A DNA stretch of 63,437 bases from Oscillospiraceae bacterium (GTDB lineage: Bacteria > Bacillota > Clostridia > Oscillospirales > Ruminococcaceae), in the NCBI GenBank assembly GCA_017438745.1, contig JAFRUS010000109.1, positions 1 to 63,437 of the forward strand. Reading direction: 5' to 3'. The position numbers were made by a program, and so were the translations under genes. Below are positions 26,194 to 34,142 of the stretch, one piece after another; the first letter of the stretch is position 1; each line of letters opens with the position of its first letter. A model generated the notes under the pieces. It had not been told where the DNA came from. It did no database searches and saw nothing but the letters and a program-made list of their open reading frames with translations.

Positions 26194-27168
26194 TTGGATA
26201 AACTCATCATTTCACCGTCACCACACCGTAATTCCGAAATGACTACCCGAAAAATAATGTCACTTGTACTTGCTTCCCTTGCTCCGGCAGTCGTTGCCGC
26301 CATAGTATTTTTCGGAGCAAGAGCGCTGGCACTTATCGTCATCTGTACTGCATCGGCTGTAGTATGCGAATACTTATGCCGCAGGATCATGAAACGTGAG
26401 CAGACCATAGGCGATCTCAGCGCTGCTGTCACCGGAGTTATTCTTGCACTCAACCTTCCGGTAACTGTTCCGTTCTGGATAGCGGGACTTGGAAGCTTCA
26501 TAGCCATCGTTATTGTAAAACAGCTTTTCGGAGGCTTAGGACAGAATTTCGCCAATCCGGCTGTCACAGCAAGAATCGTCCTCATGGTCTCCTTTGCAGG
26601 ATACATGACCAACTGGGTATCACCTCAGTTCTGGCAGACAGGTGATGTATCCTGGTTCGGAGCTCTGTACAAAAGTACGGACATAGTGACCGGAGCTACT
26701 CCGCTTGTATCAGGAAGCGCTTCACTTACCTCACTTCTCCTCGGAAATACCGGAGGATGTATCGGTGAGACATCTGCACTTGCGCTGCTTATCGGCGGAA
26801 TTTACCTCATGGTAAAAAAGGTCATTACTCCGACAACACCTCTTGCATATATCGGCACTGTGGCACTGCTCACACTCGTTTCCGGTGGGAACGTACCTTA
26901 TCAGATCATGTCAGGAGGTCTTTTCCTCGGTGCGTTCTTCATGGCAACAGACTATGCCACAACACCTGTTACTGAAAAAGGAAAGATCGTTTTCGGTATC
27001 GGCTGCGGCATTATAACTTTCGTAATAAGAAAGTTTGGAAGCTATCCTGAGGGTGTTTCCTTCTCGATACTTCTCATGAACATTCTCACTCCTTACATAG
27101 ACAGATTAACCGAAAGCATCCCGCTCGGTTCAGTCAGAGAGAAAAAGGAGGCCGGTAAAAATGCCTGA
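26194..27168 (+). CDS. rnfD: RnfD, membrane flavoprotein subunit
   Basis: 324 residues with about nine membrane helices. The flavinylation motif TGATPL (about residues 167-172, in DIVTGATPLVSG) marks the Thr to which ApbE attaches FMN. The start codon is TTG at 26194, preceded by GGAGG at 9 bases; no better start exists. It overlaps rnfG by 8 bases at the 3' end. Together with RnfG it carries the covalent FMN groups that move electrons across the membrane. Confidence 0.93.
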   Translation: MDKLIISPSPHRNSEMTTRKIMSLVLASLAPAVVAAIVFFGARALALIVICTASAVVCEYLCRRIMKREQTIGDLSAAVTGVILALNLPVTVPFWIAGLGSFIAIVIVKQLFGGLGQNFANPAVTARIVLMVSFAGYMTNWVSPQFWQTGDVSWFGALYKSTDIVTGATPLVSGSASLTSLLLGNTGGCIGETSALALLIGGIYLMVKKVITPTTPLAYIGTVALLTLVSGGNVPYQIMSGGLFLGAFFMATDYATTPVTEKGKIVFGIGCGIITFVIRKFGSYPEGVSFSILLMNILTPYIDRLTESIPLGSVREKKEAGKNA

Positions 27169-27712
27169 GAAAATAAAAGCTCCTCTGGTACTCACACTTA
27201 TCTGCACGATAGTTGCAGCACTGCTTATCTTCGTTCACAAACTGACTTACGTTGACACAACAGGCGTTATAACCGATGAGCTCAAATCCGGACTCACGGA
27301 AATATACGGCGAAGGAAAATACACCATGCTGCGCTCTGACGACGGCGGTGTTCTCAAATATGACGGCGTTGATTCCGTTATCGTAAATGAAGATGGAAAA
27401 ACTGCCTTTGAGATCACTTCAGACGGATATTCAAAGGACGGCATACACGTTCTTATCGGAGTTGGTGAAGAAGGCATTTCCGGAATAAGCTTTATCGCTC
27501 TCGGCGAAACTCCGGGTGTCGGAACCAGAATAAAGGACGATAAGAATTTTATAAAACAGTTCCTCGGAATGAAGGAAAAAACCACTGAATTAGACGCACT
27601 TACAGGCGCAACACTTTCATCAAAGGGAATGAAAAAGGCAGTGGACACAGCTCTGAATGCCTATAAGGAATATACGAACGAAACAAGCAAAGGAGGCAAA
27701 GCTGGTGAGTAA
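27161..27712 (+). CDS. rnfG: RnfG, covalent FMN subunit
   Basis: 183 residues: one N-terminal membrane helix (about 7-25) and an extracytoplasmic FMN-binding domain. The motif TGATLSSKGM (near 147-156) holds the Thr flavinylated by ApbE. AAGGAGG precedes the ATG. The stop overlaps the start of rnfE by 8 bases (GTGAGTAA). Confidence 0.93.
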   Translation: MPEKIKAPLVLTLICTIVAALLIFVHKLTYVDTTGVITDELKSGLTEIYGEGKYTMLRSDDGGVLKYDGVDSVIVNEDGKTAFEITSDGYSKDGIHVLIGVGEEGISGISFIALGETPGVGTRIKDDKNFIKQFLGMKEKTTELDALTGATLSSKGMKKAVDTALNAYKEYTNETSKGGKAGE

Positions 27713-28370
27713 CTTAGACGAATTCAAAAAGGGGCTCTTAAAGGAAAATCCTACTCTTGTGGGACTTCTCGGAATGTGCCCTACCCTTGCTATTACAACA
27801 ACGGCATTCAACGGTATCGGCATGGGACTCGCCACCACCTTTGTCCTTGTCGGTTCGAACCTTGTAATTTCACTTCTTAAAAAGGTAATTCCGCGTTCGG
27901 TAAAGCTTCCGTGCTACATAGTTATAATCGCCGGATTCGTTACACTTATCGAGATGCTTATGAAGGGATATATTCCTGGACTTTACAAAAGCCTCGGCAC
28001 CTTCCTTTCACTCATCACTGTAAACTGTATAATCCTCGGACGTGCTGAAGTATTTGCCAGCAAAAACAAAGTCCTTCCTTCCGTACTGGACGGACTGGGC
28101 ATGGGTCTTGGTTTTACCTGTTCACTCACTCTTATCGCATCTGTCCGCGAGATACTTGGTGCCGGCACTCTGTTCGGATTAAAGCTTCCGGTGCTCAACA
28201 CCATGACGATCTTCATTCTTCCTGCAGGCGGATTTTTCGTTCTCGGATGCATAATCGCCTTCGTAAACAGAATAGCGAAAAAGAAACCTCCTGTCACTGT
28301 AGGATGTGCAGAATGCAGCTTAAACGGCGAATGCGCTGCCTGTGAAAATAAAGGAGGTGCAGAAGAATGA
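27705..28370 (+). CDS. rnfE: RnfE, membrane subunit
   Basis: 221 residues with six membrane helices (for example GLGMGLGFTCSLTLIASVRE) typical of RnfE/NqrD, which with RnfA binds an iron-sulfur centre within the membrane. The C-terminal tail has six Cys (VGCAECSLNGECAACE), which is not a standard feature of RnfE. The start is GTG at 27705 inside the rnfG end, with AAAGGAGG 8 bases ahead; the ATG further upstream lies deep within rnfG. It overlaps rnfA by 4 bases. Confidence 0.92.
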   Translation: MSNLDEFKKGLLKENPTLVGLLGMCPTLAITTTAFNGIGMGLATTFVLVGSNLVISLLKKVIPRSVKLPCYIVIIAGFVTLIEMLMKGYIPGLYKSLGTFLSLITVNCIILGRAEVFASKNKVLPSVLDGLGMGLGFTCSLTLIASVREILGAGTLFGLKLPVLNTMTIFILPAGGFFVLGCIIAFVNRIAKKKPPVTVGCAECSLNGECAACENKGGAEE

Positions 28371-28945
28371 AAACCTTCTTTGCAATAATGCTTGCTGCCC
28401 TTCTTACGGATAACTTCGTACTCACAAAGTTCATGGGCATCTGTCCTTTTCTCGGTGTCTCAAAGAAAGCATCATCCAGTCTTGGCATGGGCGCTGCAGT
28501 TACCTTTGTTATGGTCTGTGCCGCTGCGGTCACATATCCTGTATATCACCTCATACTCGAACCGCTCGACATTACATATCTCAAGACCATTGCTTTCATT
28601 CTTATAATCGCACTCTTTGTTCAGCTGGTGGAAACAGCACTGAAAAAACTCATGCCTCCGCTTTACAAGGCTCTCGGCGTGTATCTGCCGCTGATCACCA
28701 CAAACTGTGCGGTACTCGGCCTTACCATCCTCAACATCGACAATGAATACTCATTCTTTCACTCAATAGAAAATGCATTTTTCTCAGGCGCAGGATTTCT
28801 CATGGTACTGCTTCTGTTTTCAGGAGTACGTTCAAGAGTTGAGGACGCAGATGTTCCGGAAACATTCAAGGGAGTTCCGGCCACACTCATCGCAGCAGCA
28901 ATTCTTTCATTAAGTTTTCTCGGATTTTCCGGTATAGGCGGTTAA
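28367..28945 (+). CDS. rnfA: RnfA, membrane subunit
   Basis: 192 residues, six membrane helices, with the conserved TDNFVLTKFMGICPFLGVS start and TTNCAVLG motif that place the intramembrane Cys pair shared with RnfE. It starts 4 bases inside rnfE (ATGA) with GGAGG ahead. Confidence 0.95.
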   Translation: MKTFFAIMLAALLTDNFVLTKFMGICPFLGVSKKASSSLGMGAAVTFVMVCAAAVTYPVYHLILEPLDITYLKTIAFILIIALFVQLVETALKKLMPPLYKALGVYLPLITTNCAVLGLTILNIDNEYSFFHSIENAFFSGAGFLMVLLLFSGVRSRVEDADVPETFKGVPATLIAAAILSLSFLGFSGIGG

Positions 28946-28966
28946 GACTAAAAGGGGGATAAATAA

Positions 28967-29758
28967 ATGCTAAGTGAATACATTCTTCCTGTGACGGTGT
29001 TCGCAGCCACAGGACTTGTTTCAGGGGTACTGCTCACTGTCGCTTCTAAGATATTTGAAGTTAAAACAGATGAGCGTATAGAAAAAATAAGCGAAATACT
29101 TCCGCAGGCAAACTGCGGTTCATGCGGATATGCAGGATGTGCTGACTATGCGGATGCAATAATCTCAAAAGGAGAAAAAGCTAATCTCTGCCGTCCGGGC
29201 GGTACGGAAACGGCAAAGAAGATCTCCGAGATTACCGGTACAGATGCCGGCGAAGTCGCAGAATCATACGCTGTCGTTCGCTGCAGCGGTGACTGTAATG
29301 CTTGCGATACGAAATATGAATTTACCGGCATACGCTCCTGTACTTCAGTAAAAAGATACTACGGCGGTAACAGTACCTGTTCCTGGGGCTGCGCCGGATT
29401 CGGTGACTGTGCCGGTGTATGTGAATACAATGCCATAAGCATTAAGGACGGCCTTGCACACATTGACCCTAAGTTATGCAAAGGCTGCGGTTCATGCGCT
29501 GCAGTCTGTCCTAATGATCTGATAAGCGTCATCCCGCGGGACTCCGGATACGCCGTGCTCTGCTCCTCCCGTGACAACGGAAAAGCTACAAAGCTTGCAT
29601 GTAAAAACGGATGCATCGGCTGTAAGATGTGCGAGAAGAACTGTGAATACGGTGCGATAACCGTTACCGACTTTCACGCTTCCATCGACCAGGAAAAGTG
29701 TACCGGCTGCGGAACGTGTGCTGAGAAATGTCCTGTCAAAGTCATTAAGCCATTATAA
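28967..29758 (+). CDS. rnfB: RnfB, ferredoxin-accepting iron-sulfur subunit
   Basis: 263 residues: an N-terminal membrane helix (about 5-25), the 4Fe-4S domain ANCGSCGYAGCADYADAI, and three further clusters at CKGCGSCAAVCP, CIGCKMCEKNC and CTGCGTCAEKCP, plus extra Cys in the middle. It takes electrons from reduced ferredoxin. AAAGGGGG precedes the ATG. It is the last gene of rnfCDGEAB and is closed by a terminator. Confidence 0.95.
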   Translation: MLSEYILPVTVFAATGLVSGVLLTVASKIFEVKTDERIEKISEILPQANCGSCGYAGCADYADAIISKGEKANLCRPGGTETAKKISEITGTDAGEVAESYAVVRCSGDCNACDTKYEFTGIRSCTSVKRYYGGNSTCSWGCAGFGDCAGVCEYNAISIKDGLAHIDPKLCKGCGSCAAVCPNDLISVIPRDSGYAVLCSSRDNGKATKLACKNGCIGCKMCEKNCEYGAITVTDFHASIDQEKCTGCGTCAEKCPVKVIKPL

Positions 29759-29766
29759 AAAACGAT

Positions 29767-29812
29767 CCCCCTGAAATACATCACGTGAATGTATTCAGGG
29801 GGAATATTTTTT
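29767..29812 (+). terminator. Terminator of the rnf operon
   Basis: CCCCCTGAA-ATACAT pairs with ATGTAT-TCAGGGGG around CACGTGA, followed by a T-rich run, 9 bases after the rnfB stop. Confidence 0.85.
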
Positions 29813-29887
29813 ATGATGTGCTGATCAAAACGGAGAAGAGGGACTTCATCCCGCTATCCACACAGGCCGCGATAATTGTATGATTCA

Positions 29888-30568
29888 TCAGCCTGTGACC
29901 GCCGGTGTCTGATCTGCTTTTTCAAATGTATTGTAGTCCATGTCTCTCAGAGTTTCTACAGGGATCTCGCCTGTATATCTGAAACTGTAGACAAGCTCAT
30001 TGCTTTCGTTATAAAGGTTGTACCAGAAAACAGCGTAGTTATCTGTATCAAAATTATATTCAACATACACCTTGCCGGTCACTGTCATTCCTTCAGAAGT
30101 TGTCTGTACAAAGTCACCTGCATAGTCAGAACTGTTTTTAAAGTCGATAACATTTCCGTTTCCGTCTTCCCATTTACCTTCAAGAGATGAAACAAGAGGA
30201 CCTGCACTGCCCGGTCTCGGATTCTTTGTTACTCTTGTAAATCCATAAGGTGTTGTCACGACAGGTTCAGCTTCCGGCTCTGTTGTCTCTGCCTCTTCTG
30301 TAGTTTCCGGATCAGAATCATCTTCCGTGGTTACTTCTGCATCATCTGAACTTTCAGTCTCTGATACTTCAGTTGTTTCGGCTGCCTCAGTTTCTTCCTC
30401 TGCAGCTTCCGTAACCTCTGCTTCAGTAACAGCTTCTGTTGCAGCGACATCAGGTGCCGATGTTTCTTCTGCTATTCTGATACTGATGTTTTCTTCAGTA
30501 CCGCATCCTGTGAATACTGCACCTGCAAGTACAGCTGCAATTAATATAACTCCAGTATGATTTTTCAT
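29888..30568 (-). CDS. Lipoprotein with Thr/Glu-rich linker
   Basis: 226 residues. The signal MKNHTGVILIAAVLAGAVFTGC ends in a lipobox with the acylated Cys at 22. Residues about 36-105 are an almost pure Thr/Glu/Ala linker, of the kind that spans the cell wall. The C-terminal 110 residues form a beta-rich domain (SLEGKWEDGNGNVIDF, then TGKVYVEYNFDTDNYAVFWY), reminiscent of small extracellular ligand-binding or lipocalin-like folds, but no family is recognised. It starts 14 bases after the helicase gene on the same strand and is probably cotranscribed; a functional tie is not evident. Confidence 0.72.
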   Translation of the reverse strand: MKNHTGVILIAAVLAGAVFTGCGTEENISIRIAEETSAPDVAATEAVTEAEVTEAAEEETEAAETTEVSETESSDDAEVTTEDDSDPETTEEAETTEPEAEPVVTTPYGFTRVTKNPRPGSAGPLVSSLEGKWEDGNGNVIDFKNSSDYAGDFVQTTSEGMTVTGKVYVEYNFDTDNYAVFWYNLYNESNELVYSFRYTGEIPVETLRDMDYNTFEKADQTPAVTG

Positions 30569-30582
30569 TACAGTTTTACTCC

Positions 30583-32943
30583 TTAAAGCTTCTTCATCAT
30601 TGCAAAATTCGACATGATCTTCTTTGTGCCGATCTCGTCAAATGCAATTTCGAGAAGAGCGTCATTTCCCATCGGTGTTACTGTAAGAACAGTACCTTCA
30701 CCGAATTTATCGTGATCAACTCTGTCACCTGCTGAATATTTTGCAGGTTTCTTTGTTGTTCCCGGTTTTGAATTTTTCTTGGCAAGAAGCTGCTGCTGGA
30801 ACGAAAGTGTGTTCATTGCTGAATGTGATCTGGATTTTGCGCTTGCCGGAACAGTTGTTGATATTCTGTCTTCCTTGAAGATGACTTCCGGATCGATCTC
30901 CTTGATAAATCTTGACTTCATGTTTCGGCTTGTTGTACCGAAAAGCATACGCTGTGAAGCATGGATAAGACAGAGCTTCTGCTTTGCTCTTGTGACCGCA
31001 ACATAGGCAAGTCGTCTTTCCTCTTCCATGTCGTCATCGCTCATCATGGATCTTGTTCCCGGGAAGATACCATCTTCCATTCCTATTACGTATACATTCT
31101 CGAATTCAAGTCCCTTTGCCGAATGGATGGTCATAAGTGTCACACAGTCGGCGTCATCCGTCATCTTGTCGAGATCAGTATAGAGTGCTATATCAGCGAG
31201 GAATCCGTCAAGTGTGGAATCTTCATTGTTCTTCTGGTATTCCACCATTGTGGTCTTAAGTTCCTCGATGTTTTCAAGTCTTGTTTCGCCTTCGGTGCCC
31301 TGAGTCATAAGATAGCTCTTGTAGCCTGAACGCTCAAGAAGCTCATCAAGAAGAGAGTCAAGAGGGACTGTATCGACCATATCGGTCAGTGAATCAAATA
31401 TCCCTGCAATGCTCTTAAGTGAATTTGCCTTCTTTGAGAGAAGCGGATAATCTGATGCGTCCCGCATAACTTCGATCGGTGAAGCTGCATTTGCTACGCA
31501 TATCTCGTCAAGGCTCTTGATCGTAGCCTCGCCTATGCCTCGCTTAGGCTCATTTACGATTCGTCTGAAACGCATCATGTCGTACGGGTTGTTGAGCACG
31601 CTTAAGTAAGCGACGATATCTTTGATTTCCTTGCGGTCATAGAACTTCATGCCGCCGTAAACGCGGTACGGAATGTTGTTCTGCACAAGGGCACGTTCAA
31701 TAATATTTGACTGCGCATTCATTCTGTAGAGAACCGCATTGTCACTGAATGAACCGCCTGCTTTCTTGTCAGCCATTATGGCGCTGGCAACATATCTTGC
31801 TTCGTCGTTCTCATCGGAAGCCTTGTAAACATGTACCTTGTTGCCCTCGTCGCCGTCGCACCAGAGTGTCTTCGGCTTTCTTCCCTTGTTGTTCTTTATC
31901 ACTGAGTTTGCCGCCGCAAGGATGTTCTTTGTCGAACGGTAATTCTGTTCAAGTCTGATTACACGGCAGTTTTCAAACTGATCTTCAAAGTGCAGAATAT
32001 TTTCGATAGTAGCGCCTCTGAAACGGTAGATGCTCTGGTCGTCATCACCGACAACGCATATGTTTCTGTACTTTGAGGAAAGAAGACTTACAAGCTTGAA
32101 CTGAGCAAGGTTTGTATCCTGATATTCATCGACCATTATGTAGCGGTAACGGTTCTGATAGTGTTCGAGTATCTCAGGGAAATCTTCGAAAAGTTCAACT
32201 GTAAGCATGATGATGTCATCAAAGTCAAGTGCATTTGCGGCTAAAAGTCTCTTCTGATACTCACGGTAGATCTTGGCATAGACTGAGTATTTGAAGTCAC
32301 CTTCTGTTTCCTTTATTGCCTGTTCAGGTGACATCAGCTGATCCTTGGAGCTGCTTATAAAACCTGCAGCTGATTTGGCGTTAAATGCCTTGTCCGTAAT
32401 ACCGAGATCAGCCATACATGACTTTATGAGTTTCTGACTTTCATCGGTGTCGTAGATTGTAAAGTTGCTGCTGTAACCGAGATTCGTGATCTCACGTCTG
32501 AGTATGCGTACACACGCAGAATGGAATGTGGCCGCGTTTACATCAAGTCCTGTAGGTCCAAGCATTGCTTCAAGTCTTGTACGAAGCTCATTTGCAGCCT
32601 TGTTGGTAAATGTAATAGCGAGTATCTTCCACGGTTCGATCGGATCGACTGCGATGATATCTCTCAAGCGGTCAAAGTCGTCTGTTTTTCCGTCAGCGTA
32701 ATCCCCAAGAAACTGCATATCATCATCAGACACCGGAAATCCCGGATCTTCATTATAAGCATTCCCGAAGCTTATCATGTTCGCGATTCTGTTGATGATA
32801 GCCGTAGTTTTTCCGCTTCCGGCACCTGCAAGGACGAGGACCGGTCCGTTCACACAGAAAACTGCTTCTCTCTGCGGGTCGTTCATCCTTTCAAAGTATT
32901 TTCTCAGTGCCTTCTGCTTCAGCGTGGTAAAATTATCTGTCAT
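30583..32943 (-). CDS. pcrA: PcrA/UvrD-type superfamily 1 DNA helicase
   Basis: 786 residues. Motifs of SF1A helicases are visible: NDPQREAV (Q motif), AGAGSGKT (Walker A), TFTNKAANELRTR (Ia), VDEYQDTN (II), GDDDQSIYRFRGA (III), LEQNYRS (IV), TIHSAKGLEF (V) and VAVTRAK (VI). The C-terminal 60 residues (VDHDKFGEGTVLTV...) form the Tudor-like domain through which PcrA binds RNA polymerase. The enzyme works in nucleotide excision repair, removal of stalled polymerase and rolling-circle replication. The length fits. A lipoprotein gene follows. Confidence 0.95.
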   Translation of the reverse strand: MTDNFTTLKQKALRKYFERMNDPQREAVFCVNGPVLVLAGAGSGKTTAIINRIANMISFGNAYNEDPGFPVSDDDMQFLGDYADGKTDDFDRLRDIIAVDPIEPWKILAITFTNKAANELRTRLEAMLGPTGLDVNAATFHSACVRILRREITNLGYSSNFTIYDTDESQKLIKSCMADLGITDKAFNAKSAAGFISSSKDQLMSPEQAIKETEGDFKYSVYAKIYREYQKRLLAANALDFDDIIMLTVELFEDFPEILEHYQNRYRYIMVDEYQDTNLAQFKLVSLLSSKYRNICVVGDDDQSIYRFRGATIENILHFEDQFENCRVIRLEQNYRSTKNILAAANSVIKNNKGRKPKTLWCDGDEGNKVHVYKASDENDEARYVASAIMADKKAGGSFSDNAVLYRMNAQSNIIERALVQNNIPYRVYGGMKFYDRKEIKDIVAYLSVLNNPYDMMRFRRIVNEPKRGIGEATIKSLDEICVANAASPIEVMRDASDYPLLSKKANSLKSIAGIFDSLTDMVDTVPLDSLLDELLERSGYKSYLMTQGTEGETRLENIEELKTTMVEYQKNNEDSTLDGFLADIALYTDLDKMTDDADCVTLMTIHSAKGLEFENVYVIGMEDGIFPGTRSMMSDDDMEEERRLAYVAVTRAKQKLCLIHASQRMLFGTTSRNMKSRFIKEIDPEVIFKEDRISTTVPASAKSRSHSAMNTLSFQQQLLAKKNSKPGTTKKPAKYSAGDRVDHDKFGEGTVLTVTPMGNDALLEIAFDEIGTKKIMSNFAMMKKL

Positions 32944-33127
32944 TAAAACTACTCCTGTCGGTACTTTTTTTCAGCAAACGGTGCTGAAAATTCTTGAAAT
33001 CAGTTATAAATTATCCTTATATATTATACCATATCTGAAGCCGTTTTCATAGAAAAAAAGTTAATAATCTTATGGGGCAATTCCTCATTTTATTACACAC
33101 AATTACCATATCATTAAGCTGTCAACT

Positions 33128-33190
33128 AAAGAAACCGGCAATCCGGCTTCGCCCCGGTCCCCCGTTTATCTGTGAATAAATCAGCGTTTA
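33128..33190. repeat. Palindromic element, family A, copy 3 (degenerate)
   Basis: GAAACCGGCAATCCGGCTTCGCC, split by changes, followed by CCCCGG and ending AATAAATCAGCGTTT. All three module remnants are present in the inverted order relative to copy 1. Confidence 0.55.
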
Positions 33191-33194
33191 CAGA

Positions 33195-33231
33195 AAAACA
33201 AAAGTCCCTGCATCTTTCGATACAGGAACTT
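33195..33231 (-). terminator. Terminator of the 38-codon transcription unit
   Basis: On the minus strand AAGTTCCTGTAT pairs fully (two G-U pairs) with ATGCAGGGACTT around CGAAAG and is followed by TTGTTTTT. Confidence 0.8.
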
Positions 33232-33261
33232 CTGTCTGTAGTATGTCAAAATAAGAATTTA

Positions 33262-33378
33262 TCATAAGCTCGCCGTCAGCGGGAAGAACACCCGCTGTTG
33301 TCTCTCATCTGTTATTCTAAAAAGAACGGTCATTTTATCTCTGTTTTTGTTCTTCCTATAAATAGCAATGTGGGTCAT
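33262..33378 (-). CDS. 38-residue ORF with own promoter and terminator
   Basis: An ATG preceded by GAGG at 5 bases opens a frame for 38 residues: MTHIAIYRKNKNRDKMTVLF then RITDERQQRVFFPLTASL (basic, then strand-like). It is the only open frame in the 580-base gap at 32944-33523 that has a promoter (33406-33434) ahead and an intrinsic terminator (33195-33231) after it. The K-N-rich start and strand pattern vaguely recall the N-terminal arm domain of tyrosine recombinases, but it is far too short to be one. It may be a real small protein or a spurious frame in a small RNA of about 190 bases. Confidence 0.45.
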   Translation of the reverse strand: MTHIAIYRKNKNRDKMTVLFRITDERQQRVFFPLTASL

Positions 33379-33405
33379 TTACCTCAATTTCTCCCTCGGT
33401 TATTA

Positions 33406-33434
33406 ATTTTATCATTAATTGCGGGAGATTGCAA
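33406..33434 (-). promoter_or_regulatory. Promoter of the 38-codon unit
   Basis: Minus-strand TTGCAA (33434-33429), 17 bases, TAAAAT (33411-33406); the ATG lies 28 bases further on. Confidence 0.6.
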
Positions 33435-33523
33435 TAGGTTTTGGGTGAACGGTAGGCTATAGCGGGTAAACGGTCATTTTTTCTCATAAAATAACAGAAA
33501 AGAGATATTAGAGCCATAGATAA

Positions 33524-34060
33524 TTATTCTTCTACAGGTGGCAGTTCGCCAACATTATTTCTGAGGCCTGGTTTCAGTCCCATTTTGATCTCACGGAGTA
33601 CTTTTACATTTGGTGAAAAGAGCAGGCGACATTTTCCGTATGTCGGGTGTTCAAAATCTCCATAGAAAGTCTGCGGTTCATCTGCGGATGTTCCCACTGC
33701 CCAGATAACAGTTTCATCTCCTGATTTTATGTCGTCAGAATATTTTCCAAAATCAGTGAAATCACCGGTTCTTACTGTGATGAGCTTCTGTCTTCTCTTC
33801 TTGGCAAGTATCTTGTCTATGTCGATCTCGCCGTTTACAACAAGGTATTCGTACTCAACGTCGTAGTTCGTTCCGAGGTAAAGGCCGCCGTAGAATGCTC
33901 CGACACCGAGCATAGCTCCGATTATCGCAACGCGGAGTTTCATACTGATCACTATGATGATAATTCCGACAACGATGCTGCCGATAAGGCAGGCTGCACG
34001 CTTTAAATTGTCCGATCCGTTATCGACCTTTTTAACGATTTGTTCTGCATAAGAATCCAT
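33524..34060 (-). CDS. Membrane protein of unknown function
   Basis: 178 residues with two adjacent membrane helices at about 24-60 (CLIGSIVVGIIIIVISM, then VAIIGAMLGVGAFYGGLYLG) and a cytoplasmic C-terminal domain of about 115 residues with DYEYLVVNGEIDIDKILAKK-type strands (bPH-like appearance: a strand pair following two helices). Function unknown. The ATG at 34060 is set by GGAGGA six bases before; an upstream frame extension would pass through a G/C-rich palindrome and is not credible. It follows the dipeptidase gene on the same strand after 82 bases. Confidence 0.65.
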   Translation of the reverse strand: MDSYAEQIVKKVDNGSDNLKRAACLIGSIVVGIIIIVISMKLRVAIIGAMLGVGAFYGGLYLGTNYDVEYEYLVVNGEIDIDKILAKKRRQKLITVRTGDFTDFGKYSDDIKSGDETVIWAVGTSADEPQTFYGDFEHPTYGKCRLLFSPNVKVLREIKMGLKPGLRNNVGELPPVEE

Positions 34061-34084
34061 TTTTATTCCTCCATAATTGGTTTT

Positions 34085-34123
34085 ATCCCCACCCCCCTGC
34101 CCCCCTCCCGGAGGGAGGGGGGA
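34085..34123. repeat. G/C-rich palindrome
   Basis: CCCCCCTCCCGGAGGGAGGGG arms around the centre; a similar CCCTCAGAGGGAGGGGG hairpin is at 44190-44208. It lies between the dipeptidase and membrane-protein genes. Confidence 0.5.
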
Positions 34124-34142
34124 GAGCATGAGTCAGCAGGTA

